NCBI GenBank assembly: GCA_963825255.1
Contig: CAWGSF010000009.1
Location: 868,001 to 932,000, forward strand
DNA from: JAIBJN01 sp963825255
GTDB lineage: Bacteria; Actinomycetota; Thermoleophilia; Gaiellales; Gaiellaceae
DNA length: 64,000 nt
Direction of reading: 5' to 3'
Every line of letters begins with the position of its first letter. Position 1 is the first letter of the stretch. The notes under the pieces are model-generated. The model was not told where the DNA came from, ran no database searches, and was given only the letters and a program-made list of their open reading frames with translations. Of the stretch, positions 1 to 7,938 are shown piece after piece. A program made the position numbers and the translations under genes.

Positions 1-273
1 GCTCGTGAAGGTCGACTTCTCGCGCGCCCCCGTCGGTGATCGGGAAGACGACCGTGGCCGGGCTTGCAGTCGGGGCTCGTCTACGGCTTCGCGGGACAGG
101 TGGACGGCATCGTCAAGCGCATCCGCGCCGAGCTCGGGGACACGGCTCCGGTCGTGGCGACCGGCGGGCTCGCCGAGCTGATCGCGCCACACGCCGAGAC
201 GATCGACAGCGTCGACCCGCTCCTCACGCTCGAGGGGCTCCGCCTGGTCTGGGAGCGGAACGAGCCGGAGTAG
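1..273 (+). CDS. coaX: Type III pantothenate kinase, C-terminal part (cut by window edge)
   Basis: C-terminal part of a CoaX-type pantothenate kinase, which phosphorylates pantothenate in the first step of coenzyme A synthesis. The readable part contains VIGKTT, then LQSGLVYGFAGQVDGIV, VVATGGLA and the ending VDPLLTLEGL, all typical of the family's last 90 residues. To read it through, one extra G near position 35 and one near position 60 must be skipped; the protein on both sides is well conserved, so I take these as insertions in the sequence and not a broken gene. It ends with TAG and faces a Clp-N gene on the other strand 12 bp away. Upstream sequence is outside the window. Confidence 0.8.
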
Positions 274-284
274 CCGCCGGGGCC

Positions 285-966
285 CTAGGCCTCGGCCCTG
301 CGCTTCGCGCACCGAGGCGCGGAGCGCTTCCGGGTCGGCGCCCAGGTCGCGGACGATGAGGACGGCGCCGGCGCGCTCGTCGGCCAGGAGCCCGAGCAGG
401 ATGTGCTCGGCTCCGATGTACCTGTCGCCGAGCGTATGGGCCTCGCGAACGCTTCGCTCGAGGACGCGCTTGGCGGCGCGCGTGAAGCTGCGCCGCCGCT
501 TGGTGGAGCCAGACGGCTCGAGCGCCGCGACGCGCTCGCGGATCGCGTCCGCGGTCAGGCCCGCTTCGGAGAGCACCGGGGCCGTCGACTCGTCCTCCGC
601 CAGGGCGAGGCCGAGGAGGAGGTGCTCCGTCCCGACGCGCTGGTGTCCGAGGCTCGCGGCCTCCTCCTGCGCGAGGACGATCACCTGGCGCGCGCGGCGC
701 GTGAAGCGGGTGAACGGCCAGTCGAAGCCCCGGCGCGGGCCCTTGCGGGCCGAGCGCCCTTCGTCGCCCTCGACGATCTGGTGGACGCGCTGGTGGCTGA
801 CTCCCAGGCTCTCGGCGATCTCGCGGAGCGAGCCGCCCTCGGCGTGGAGGCGACGGATCGCGTGGCTGTAGTCGGCCCGGGCGCGCTCGAGCTCGTGCTG
901 CGCCTCGAGCATCCGGTCGCGTGAGTCGCGCGCCTCGCCGAGAGTGGCGGGATCCAGCGGTGTCAT
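285..966 (-). CDS. HTH plus double Clp-N domain regulator or adaptor
   Basis: A protein of about 226 residues with a helix-turn-helix near residues 41-66 (SLREIAESLGVSHQRVHQIV) followed by two Clp N-terminal repeats (FTRRARQVIVLAQEEA...VGTEHLLLGL and FTRAAKRVLERSVREA...IGAEHILLGLL). There is no ATPase module. The repeats resemble the N-domain of the full-length ClpC encoded at 16.3 kb. Known family features: Clp-N repeats bind substrates or adaptors. Inference: a DNA-binding protein that senses or competes for ClpC substrates. The ATG at 966 follows a promoter-overlapping palindrome so closely that the mRNA should be leaderless. As printed, the frame stays open past 285 to the edge of the window; skipping one C near 294 gives a natural stop (QGEA then TAG) just before coaX ends, which I prefer. 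Confidence 0.75.
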
Positions 967-1003
967 GCTGTCTAGCGTACTAGACAGCATGGGAAGGTGT
1001 CAA
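967..1003 (-). promoter_or_regulatory. Promoter with overlapping perfect palindrome for the Clp-N/HTH gene
   Basis: On the minus strand, TTGACA (1003-998) is separated by 18 bp from TACGCT (979-974). The ATG at 966 lies only 7 bases beyond the -10, so transcription should begin at or next to the start codon. A perfect inverted repeat with 9-bp arms GCTGTCTAG and CTAGACAGC around CGTA (967-988) covers the -10 and runs up to the ATG. A further TAGACAG half-site sits at 1010-1016, upstream of the -35. The layout suits autorepression by the HTH protein; the binding protein is inferred. Confidence 0.7.
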
Positions 1004-1034
1004 GGGCGGTAGACAGGACGCGTGCCGTGCGGCT

Positions 1035-4000
1035 TTACGCCTCGCTGCGCTCGCGCTCTCCGACGACGACCGCGTCGAGGTGGGCGCGCGACAGCGGGCT
1101 CGCCCAGAGGCCCTCGATCCACGGCCGGCGGAGCAGCACCGAGCGCGGATAGGCGATCGGCAGGATCGCCGCGTGCTCGGCCACCCAGAGCCGGTCGACC
1201 TCGTGGTAGACCCGCATGCGCTCGCCCTGGTCGCGCAGCGACCTGCCGAGGTCGAGGAGCTCGAGGATGTCGTCGTCGCGGTAGAACGGCCAGCCCATGG
1301 TGAGGAGCCCGCGGAAGAAGCCGTCCGGGTCGGGGTAGTCGGCCGTCCAGCCCGACCACCACAGGTGGGCGTCCTCGAGCGACTCGCCGGCGATGTGCTT
1401 CGGGATCGGCCGCACGTTGACCCGCGCGCCGATCGGCTTCCAGAGCTCCCTGATCGCGTCGAGCGGCTGGAGCCAGTGCGGGACGATCATCTCGAGCTCG
1501 GGCAGGCCCTTCCCGTCCGGGTAGCCCGCCTCGTCGAGGAGGGCCCGGGCCTTCTCCAGGTCGTACTCGGGGCCGATCCGGTGCGAGTGCGCCGGCATCG
1601 CCGGGGGGATCGCGCCGCCCCGGGTCGCCGCGCGCGCGAGCGCGCCGTAGGTCGCGACCAGCAGCTCGCGGTCGACCGCGTGGGAGAACGCCTTGCGCAC
1701 GAGCTCGTTCTGGAACGGCTGGCGGTCGGCGCGGAACCCGATGTACTGGACGCCGAGCTCGGGCACGAGCGTGCAGAGCGTGTCGGGCTCCTCGTCGGGG
1801 ATCGGGAAGTAGACGTGCAGGAGGTCGAAGCGCCCCTCGCGCCACTGCTCGATCATCTGCTCCCCCTTCGAGTAGAAGGAGAAGTGGATCTCGCGGACGT
1901 TGCCGTGCGGTCCCGTCCAGTGCGGGTTCGCGCGCATGAGGGCGTGGTCGGCGTCGAACTCGACGAGGGCGTAGGGGCCGTTGCCGACGAGGTTCCCGGG
2001 CTTCGCCCATTCGTCGCCGAGCTCCTCGCAGCGGTGCCGCGGCCAGGGGAACGCCCACGGCGAGCTGAGGATGTAGGGGAAGTAGCTCCGCGGCTCCCGC
2101 AGCTGCACCTCGAGCGTGCGGTCGTCGAGCGCCTCTGCCGTCTCGACGTCCTCCATCAGGAAGGCCGTCTTCGTCTCGAGCTCGCGCATGCGCCGCCAGG
2201 CGTAGGCGAAGTCCTCGGCGGTCAGCGGCTCGCCGTCGCTCCACCGCGCGCCCTCCTGGAGCCGGAAGAGGTACGTGAGGCCGTCGGAGGAGACGCGGAA
2301 GTTGTCCGCCATCGCCGGGACGACGTTCAGCTCGGAGTCCACCATCAGGAGGCCGCGGAAGAGGAGCTCGGAGAAGTAGCCGGCCTCGGTCGTGTAGATC
2401 TCCCCCGGCGCCAGGTCCTGCGGAGGCGAGGAGGCGGTCTCGAGCCGCTCGGTCGGCGGGAGGCGAGGGTCCTCCCCGACCCGGCAGCAGAACGCCTCGT
2501 CGTACATCTCCTCGGCGTTCTCGAAGTCGAACGCGAGGTGATACGCGAGCGCCATCTTGAAGAGGGTGTCGCGGGCCCGGCGCTCGTCGCCCAGGCGGGC
2601 GAGGAACGCGCGCGCCTGGCTGTAGTGCTCGAGGGCCTCCCTGTCGGCGTAGACGGCCCGCGCCGCGTCGCCCGCCTTGAGGAGGTACTCGACGGCCTTC
2701 TCCGGCTCGTCGGCCTCCGTGAAGTGGCGGGCGAGCAGGCCGTAGGCCTCTTCGGGCGACTCGCTGTAGATGTCCTCGAGCGCCTCGCCCACGCGCTTGT
2801 GGAGCTTCCGCCGCTGCGAGTCCACCAGGCTCGCGTACGCGACCTCCTGGACGAGGCCGTGGCGGAACCGGTACTCGGGGTTCGGCCGGCGGCGCTTCTC
2901 GACGACGAGGTCGAGCCGCTGGAGCTCCGTGAGCGCCTGCAGGAGCTCCTCGCGCGGCACGAGCCGCTCGAGGAGCGGGAGCCCGAACGTCCGGCCGATG
3001 ACGGCGGCGAGCGAGAGCACCTCGCGCGTCTTCGGGTCGAGTCGGTCGAGGCGCGCCTGCAGCGTGCCCTGGACGACCGCGGGGATGGCCAGCTCGTCGA
3101 CGTCGACGGCGAGCTCCCAGTTGCCGTTCCTGCGCAGCAACGCCCCGCGCTCGACGAGGTCGCGGAAGGCCTCCTCGAGGAAGAACGGGTTGCCGCCGGA
3201 GCGCTCGGCGAGCAGCTCGGACACGGCCTCCGGAAGCTCGCCCTCCGCCGCGTTGCCCACGAGGATCCGCGAGGAGTCGGCGGGCAGCGGGCGCACCTCG
3301 ATCTCCCGGTAGCGGTGGGGGTAGCGCTGGCGCGCGCGCTCGCCGAGTCGCCACGAGCCGTGGTCGCGCTCGAGGCGGTAGAGGAAGAAGAGGGTGACCG
3401 ACGCCTCGTCCGTGACGCCGAGCAGGGCTTCGAGCAGCTCGAGCGTCGCCTCGTCGGCCCAGTGGAGGTCCTCGAAGACGAGGCAGAGGGGCTCCTCGTC
3501 CGCCAGCCTGAGGACGAACTCGTAGAACGCCTCGAAGGTGCGCGACTGGATGCTCTCGCGGTTGAGCTCCCGGATCGCCTGCTGGTCCTGAGGCTCGATG
3601 GTGAGCCCGACGAGGCTGGCGAAGAACGGGTACGCGTCGTCGGCCTCTTCCTTGCCGAGGACGTGCGCGAGCTCGGCCTTCAGCTCGAGGCGCACGCGGG
3701 CCTCGGGGGCCGTCGCGCCAACGCCCAGCCACTCGCGCAGGAGGTCCCTGATCGGCCAGTACGGGAACGTCTGCGCGTAGGAGACACCGCGTGCCTCGAT
3801 GAAGCGCGCGCGATCCTTGTACCGGTCGCGCACCTCCCAGACGAGCCGCGTCTTGCCGATCCCGGGCTCGCCCATCATCGAGACGATGGCCCCGCGTCCC
3901 TCGAGCAGCGCGTCCATCGTGCGCTCGAGGACCGTGAGCTCGAAGTCGCGCCCGACGAGCGGGTGGCTCGGCGGCACCGGATCGGCCTCGAGCGGGCGGG

Positions 4001-4574
4001 TGACCTTGAAGGTCGGGAGCGGGTCGCGGATGCCCTTCAGGTCCTGCGAGCCCATCTCCTCGAGCTCGAAGCCGGACTCCACCTGGCGCTTCGTCGCCGG
4101 GCCGATGACGACGCCTCCCTCGCCCGCGATCTCCTGCAGGCGCGAGGCGACGTTGACCGTGTCCCCGAGGGCGTTCCAGGGATCGTAGGACTCGTCGTCG
4201 CCGTCCTGCTGGGCGCCGACCACCACCGGACCCGTGTTCACGCCGATGCGGACGGCGAGCTGGATGCCGTAGGCGGCCTCGACCTCCTGGGCGTACTGGG
4301 AGAGGGCGCGCTGGATCGCGAGGGCCGCGCGTAGCGCACGCTCGGCGTCGTCCTCGTGGGACACGGGGACGCCGAAGAACGCCAGCATCTCGTCGCCGAC
4401 GAGCTGCGCCACGGTCCCGTCGAAGCGCCGCACCTGCTCGGTCATGATCCGCATGACCTCGTCGATGAGGAACTTCGAGCGCTCGGGGCCGAGCTGCGCC
4501 GCGATCGCCGTCGACCCGGCCACGTCGGCCACGAGCACGGAGACGATCCGTCGTTCGCCTGTCGCAACCGCCAT
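1035..4574 (-). CDS. Class III nucleotidyl cyclase - AAA ATPase - peptide-binding (SBP_bac_5) fusion
   Basis: A protein of 1179 residues made of three modules. Residues 8-190 are a class III cyclase domain with metal aspartates D17 (LVADVAGST) and D61 (GDEMLAFFG) and the N141/R145 pair (VNVASR). By hand alignment the purine-specifying positions are Gln57 and Asn134, not the usual Lys and Asp/Thr, so the nucleotide used is uncertain. Residues 205-480 are a regulatory AAA domain of the MalT type (Walker A GEPGIGKT, Walker B LCLVFEDLHW), followed by helical TPR-like repeats to about 740. Residues 755-1160 are a family 5 oligopeptide-binding domain (WSDGEPLTAEDFAYAW, GNGPYALVEFD, FSHAVDRELL, DYPDPDGFF). 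There is no signal peptide or membrane segment, so this normally extracytoplasmic fold is predicted to act in the cytosol, perhaps as a ligand sensor controlling the ATPase and cyclase. A -10-like TATAAC lies 7 bases before the ATG. Confidence 0.85.
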   Translation of the reverse strand: MAVATGERRIVSVLVADVAGSTAIAAQLGPERSKFLIDEVMRIMTEQVRRFDGTVAQLVGDEMLAFFGVPVSHEDDAERALRAALAIQRALSQYAQEVEAAYGIQLAVRIGVNTGPVVVGAQQDGDDESYDPWNALGDTVNVASRLQEIAGEGGVVIGPATKRQVESGFELEEMGSQDLKGIRDPLPTFKVTRPLEADPVPPSHPLVGRDFELTVLERTMDALLEGRGAIVSMMGEPGIGKTRLVWEVRDRYKDRARFIEARGVSYAQTFPYWPIRDLLREWLGVGATAPEARVRLELKAELAHVLGKEEADDAYPFFASLVGLTIEPQDQQAIRELNRESIQSRTFEAFYEFVLRLADEEPLCLVFEDLHWADEATLELLEALLGVTDEASVTLFFLYRLERDHGSWRLGERARQRYPHRYREIEVRPLPADSSRILVGNAAEGELPEAVSELLAERSGGNPFFLEEAFRDLVERGALLRRNGNWELAVDVDELAIPAVVQGTLQARLDRLDPKTREVLSLAAVIGRTFGLPLLERLVPREELLQALTELQRLDLVVEKRRRPNPEYRFRHGLVQEVAYASLVDSQRRKLHKRVGEALEDIYSESPEEAYGLLARHFTEADEPEKAVEYLLKAGDAARAVYADREALEHYSQARAFLARLGDERRARDTLFKMALAYHLAFDFENAEEMYDEAFCCRVGEDPRLPPTERLETASSPPQDLAPGEIYTTEAGYFSELLFRGLLMVDSELNVVPAMADNFRVSSDGLTYLFRLQEGARWSDGEPLTAEDFAYAWRRMRELETKTAFLMEDVETAEALDDRTLEVQLREPRSYFPYILSSPWAFPWPRHRCEELGDEWAKPGNLVGNGPYALVEFDADHALMRANPHWTGPHGNVREIHFSFYSKGEQMIEQWREGRFDLLHVYFPIPDEEPDTLCTLVPELGVQYIGFRADRQPFQNELVRKAFSHAVDRELLVATYGALARAATRGGAIPPAMPAHSHRIGPEYDLEKARALLDEAGYPDGKGLPELEMIVPHWLQPLDAIRELWKPIGARVNVRPIPKHIAGESLEDAHLWWSGWTADYPDPDGFFRGLLTMGWPFYRDDDILELLDLGRSLRDQGERMRVYHEVDRLWVAEHAAILPIAYPRSVLLRRPWIEGLWASPLSRAHLDAVVVGERERSEA

Positions 4575-4629
4575 ACGAGAAGTTATAGCGGTGTGACGGT
4601 CGGAACTAGGTCTCGCCGCGGCCGCGCGC

Positions 4630-5690
4630 TCAGCCGCCGCCGTAGGCGGAGATCGGCAGATCGAGGAGGACGTCGTCCTCGGCCGGCAGCTCGCCCTCGA
4701 GGCGCGCGAGGGCGTCGGCGGCGCCCGGTGCCGCCGCGAAGAGGCGTTGCTCGACGTCCGCGAGCGTCTCGAGCTGCACCAGCTCCTGCTTGAAGGGCTT
4801 CGGGAAGCGGCCGCGGCCCAGGTACCAGCCGTAGAACTTCTTGAGGAAGCCGGTGGCGCGGCGCTCGCCCAGCTCCTGCGCCGTCGCCCGCATGAAGAGC
4901 ACGAGCTCCGCGACGATCTCGTCGGGGCCGGGGTCGCTCCCGGCCGGTGCCGGCGATCTCGGCGACCGTCCAGGGGTTTCCCTGGGCGGCCCGGCCGACC
5001 ATCACCGCGGCGCAGCCCGTCTCGTCGAGCACCTCCTGCGCGCGTCGGCGCGACGTGACGTCCCCGGAGGCGACGACGGGCACGTCCACGAGCCCGACGA
5101 GCTCCCGGGTGAGCGAGTGGTCGGCCGTCCCCGTGTACATCTGGCGCGCCGAGCGGGGGTGGAGCGTCAGCGACGCGGCGCCCGCGTCGACGAGGCGGGG
5201 GCCGACCTCGAGCGCCGTCCCGCGAGCCGTCCGCGAGCCCCCGGCGCATCTTCACCGTCGTGGGGACGGAGACGGCGCCCGCCACCGCCGCGACGATCCG
5301 GCAGGCGCGATCCGGGTCTTCGAGCAGCGTCGCTCCCGCTCCGGTCTTGGTCACCTTGCGCACGGGGCAGCCGAAGTTGATGTCGACGATGTCCGCGCCG
5401 GCGTCCTCGACCATGCGCGCCGCTTCGGCCATCACCGCGGGCTCGGAGCCGAAGATCTGCACCGCGAGCGGGGTCTCCTCGCGGCTGATCCGCAGGTACC
5501 CGAGCGTGCGTTCGTCGCCGTGGTGGAGGCCGGCGCAGCTCACCATCTCCGAGCACACGAGACCGGCGCCGAAACGGCGCCCCTGGCGGCGAAACGCCTG
5601 GACGCTGACGCCCGCCATCGGGGCGAGCACGACGCGGCTCGGGATCTCGACGGTGCCGATCCGCCAGGGGGACTGGATGTCGACGCCCAT
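4630..5690 (-). CDS. dusB: tRNA-dihydrouridine synthase (frameshifted copy)
   Basis: FMN enzyme reducing uridine in the D-loop of tRNA. It has the FMN-binding start VVLAPMAGVS, the catalytic cysteine in INFGCPVRKVTK, VKMRRG, GDVTSRRRAQEVL, AVMVGRAAQGNPW and the C-terminal KKFYGWYLGRGRFPKPF. Three reading frames must be joined: an extra G near 5222 and an extra C near 4938 split the gene. Conserved sequence on both sides suggests sequence error. The start is the ATG at 5690, giving the usual N-terminus; TACGAT lies 8 bases upstream, suggesting a leaderless mRNA. The cyclase fusion follows on the same strand 55 bp downstream. DusB is the best family match; DusA/C assignment is not excluded. Confidence 0.8.
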
Positions 5691-5741
5691 CAGGAGGGAA
5701 TCGTAGCCCCGCCGGGAACGTTCTCCGTTTGACACGGCGGC

Positions 5742-5776
5742 TACAATGACCGCCCGGCGGTGCGGGAAGGCACCGC
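5742..5776 (+). promoter_or_regulatory. greA -10 element and leader hairpin
   Basis: TACAAT at 5742-5747 resembles a -10 box. It is followed in the 5' leader by a hairpin, GCGGTGC (5757-5763) pairing with GCACCGC (5770-5776) over a 6-nt loop, and then by GGAGGA 6 bases before the GTG start. No good -35 at standard spacing is visible. Confidence 0.4.
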
Positions 5777-5811
5777 GTTTCGTTGTAAATGGGGCCTATG
5801 GAGGAACGGTC

Positions 5812-6285
5812 GTGAAGGAAGTGATTCTCACTCCCGAGGGTCATGAGAAGCTGAAGGAAGAGATCGAGTATCTCTCCACCGTGAAGCGCCGCGAGGTGGC
5901 CGAGCGGATCAAGCAGGCCCGGGAGTTCGGCGACATCGCGGAGAACTCCGAGTACGACGACGCCAAGAACGAGCAGGCCATGCTCGAGCACCGGATCGCC
6001 ATGCTCGAGGAGCGCCTGAAGGACGCGCGCGTCATCGACGCGGGCGACGTCACGACCGACGTCGTCAGCGTCGGCACGATCGTCCGCCTCCGCGACGTCG
6101 ACGCCAAGGAGACGATCGAGTACACGATCGTCGGCTCGGCCGAGGCCGATCCCGCCGAGTACAGGCTCTCCAACGAGTCCCCGGTCGGCAGGGCGATCCT
6201 GGGCCGCAAGAAGGGCGAGACCGTCGAGGTTTCCGCCCCGCGCGGCTCCCTGAAGTACAAGATCATGGACATCAAGGCCGCCTAG
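5812..6285 (+). CDS. greA: Transcription elongation factor GreA
   Basis: GreA (157 aa) binds the RNA polymerase secondary channel and stimulates cleavage of backtracked RNA. The N-terminal coiled coil is clear (LTPEGHEKLKEEIEYL, REFGDIAENSEYDDAKNEQ with the acidic tip residues), and the C-terminal FKBP-like domain contains SPVGRAILGRKKGETVEV. I chose the GTG at 5812, preceded by GGAGGA at 5800-5805. An upstream in-frame ATG would add an N-terminal extension absent from the family. The gene is divergent from dusB. It is followed by a 282-bp intergenic region with two copies of a palindromic repeat before lysS. Confidence 0.93.
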   Translation: MKEVILTPEGHEKLKEEIEYLSTVKRREVAERIKQAREFGDIAENSEYDDAKNEQAMLEHRIAMLEERLKDARVIDAGDVTTDVVSVGTIVRLRDVDAKETIEYTIVGSAEADPAEYRLSNESPVGRAILGRKKGETVEVSAPRGSLKYKIMDIKAA

Positions 6286-6330
6286 CCGGGCACCCGGCGC
6301 ACCGCTGGGCTCGGCCGCACGCTGCCCGCG

Positions 6331-6400
6331 ACGCTTCACCACAAGTAACAGACTGTTACTTGCCCTTCGTGGCTGAGGGGCCGGTCCGGCGCGCGCACCA
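6331..6400. repeat. Dispersed palindrome, copy 1, in a longer imperfect repeat
   Basis: Contains the perfect palindrome with arms CAAGTAACAG and CTGTTACTTG around a single A (6342-6362). The surrounding block of about 65 bp, beginning CTTCACCA and continuing through TGGCTGAGG and GGTCC, recurs about 157 bp downstream. There is no T-run, so this is not an ordinary intrinsic terminator. Confidence 0.85.
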
Positions 6401-6487
6401 GCTTCGTGACCGGCGGCCCTGGTGAGAAGGGGCGGCGACTCTGCCCGCTGGATAGGTGGCGCCGGCCGCGCCGGCACGCGCCGCGCG

Positions 6488-6555
6488 AGCCTTCACCACA
6501 AGTAACAGACTGTTACTTGCCTTCCTGGCCGAGGGCAGGTCCAGCGCGGGCACTA
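6488..6555. repeat. Dispersed palindrome, copy 2
   Basis: Second copy of the same palindrome (6499-6519) with the same left flank (CTTCACCA) and a diverged right flank (TGGCCGAGG, GGTCCAGCGCGGGCAC). It ends at the presumed lysS promoter. A third core copy is at 15573-15593. Confidence 0.85.
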
Positions 6556-6567
6556 GACTCGCGGCCG

Positions 6568-7935
6568 ATGACCCTGCCGAAGCGCTTCCCCGACCGGGAC
6601 GAGATCGCGTCCGTCCGCGCGGAGGCCGACGCCCTCGAGCCGGGAGCCGAGGGCGCGGAGGCCAGACGTGTCGCAGGGCGCGTGCTGGCACGCCGCGGCC
6701 ACGGGAAGCTCGTCTTCCTCGACCTCGTCGACCGGTCCGGCCGCCTCCAGCTGCTCTGCTCGGCCGACCGGAGCGGGCCGGTCGATGTCGACCTCGGGGA
6801 CATCGTGGGGGCGATCGGCGCCGCGACGAAGACCCGGCGGGGCGAGCCCTCGCTCGCGGTCGACGAGCTCGTGCTCCTCGCCAAGACGAAGCGCCCGCTG
6901 CCCGACACCTTCCACGGGCTGGTCGACGCCGAGACCCGGTACCGACGACGGTGGCTCGATCTGCTCGTCAACGACGAGACGAGAGCGGACTTCATCCTGC
7001 GCAGCAGCGCGCTCGCGTCGATCAGGCGCCGCCTCGACGACGCCGGCTTCCTGGAGGTGGAGACCCCGGTGCTCCAGCCGCGGTACGGCGGCGCCTTCGC
7101 GGAGCCCTTCGTGACCCACGCGAACGAGCTGGGGACCGACGTCTACCTGCGGATCGCGACGGAGCTCTACCTCAAGCGCCTGATCGTGGGCGGGCTCGAG
7201 AAGGTCTACGAGATCGGGAAGGACTTCCGCAACGAGAGCATCTCGTACAAGCACCAGCCCGAGTTCACGATGCTCGAGTGGTACGAGGCCTACGCGAACT
7301 ACCACGACACGATGGCGCGCATGGAGGAGCTGGTGGCCGGCGTCGCCGAGGACACGCTCGGCACGACGAGGGTGACCTTCCGCGGGCACGAGGTCGACCT
7401 CGCGCCCCCGTGGAACCGCCTCCGCCTGCTGGACGCGCTCGAGGAGCTCGGCCTCTGGACGCGAGACGAGGCCGATCTCCGGGCCCGGCTCGTGGAGCGC
7501 GGCGTCGACGTCTCCCAGGACCGGTCGTGGGCGCAGCTCGTCGACCACGCGCTGAGCCACTTCATCGAGCCGGAGCTCATCGAGCCGACGATCCTGTACG
7601 ACTATCCGATCGAGCTCTCGCCGCTCGCGCGCGAGACCGACGACGATCCGACGCTCACCGAGCGCTTCGAGTACTTCGTCGCCGGGATGGAGCTCGGGAA
7701 CGCCTACACCGAGTTGATCGACCCCGACGAGCAGGCGGCCCGCTTCGCGGCCCAGTCCGGCGAGGTCGGAGGCGAGCCGGGCGATCCCGACTACGTCGAG
7801 GCCCTCTCCTACGGCATGCCGCCGACGGGCGGGCTGGGGCTGGGGATCGACCGCCTCGTGATGCTGCTCACCGGGCGCGAGACCATCCGCGACGTGATCC
7901 TCTTCCCGACGCTGCGGGAGCGCGCCGACTCCTAG
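6568..7935 (+). CDS. lysS: Lysyl-tRNA synthetase, class II
   Basis: Class II LysRS (455 aa) charges tRNA-Lys. An OB-fold anticodon-binding domain occupies about residues 30-120 and the class II catalytic core follows: motif 1 GFLEVETPVLQ, motif 2 FRNESISYKHQPEFTMLEWY, motif 3 GLGLGIDRLVMLLTG. The N-terminus is short and lacks the usual extension of 40 or more residues. The start is the ATG at 6568; TAGACT at 6554-6559 ends 8 bases before it and no Shine-Dalgarno sequence is visible, suggesting a leaderless transcript. It converges with a secreted peptidase gene 3 bp beyond its stop. Confidence 0.95.
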   Translation: MTLPKRFPDRDEIASVRAEADALEPGAEGAEARRVAGRVLARRGHGKLVFLDLVDRSGRLQLLCSADRSGPVDVDLGDIVGAIGAATKTRRGEPSLAVDELVLLAKTKRPLPDTFHGLVDAETRYRRRWLDLLVNDETRADFILRSSALASIRRRLDDAGFLEVETPVLQPRYGGAFAEPFVTHANELGTDVYLRIATELYLKRLIVGGLEKVYEIGKDFRNESISYKHQPEFTMLEWYEAYANYHDTMARMEELVAGVAEDTLGTTRVTFRGHEVDLAPPWNRLRLLDALEELGLWTRDEADLRARLVERGVDVSQDRSWAQLVDHALSHFIEPELIEPTILYDYPIELSPLARETDDDPTLTERFEYFVAGMELGNAYTELIDPDEQAARFAAQSGEVGGEPGDPDYVEALSYGMPPTGGLGLGIDRLVMLLTGRETIRDVILFPTLRERADS

Positions 7936-7938
7936 GCG

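Noticed and set aside
403..924. A 173-codon plus-strand ORF
   Set aside because: It is the reverse shadow of the Clp-N/HTH gene, whose domains read clearly on the minus strand.
1080..4334. A 1084-codon plus-strand frame opposite the cyclase fusion
   Set aside because: Mirror of the real coding strand; composition is repetitive Leu/Arg/Glu without motifs.
1035..5735. A single open frame of 1566 codons covering dusB and the cyclase fusion
   Set aside because: The middle is not DusB or cyclase sequence; it arises because a frameshift in dusB leaves a stop-free frame. The genes are separate.
6342..6362. The 21-bp palindrome as an intrinsic terminator
   Set aside because: No T-run follows, the stem is AT-rich, and copies occur in tandem and upstream of promoters.
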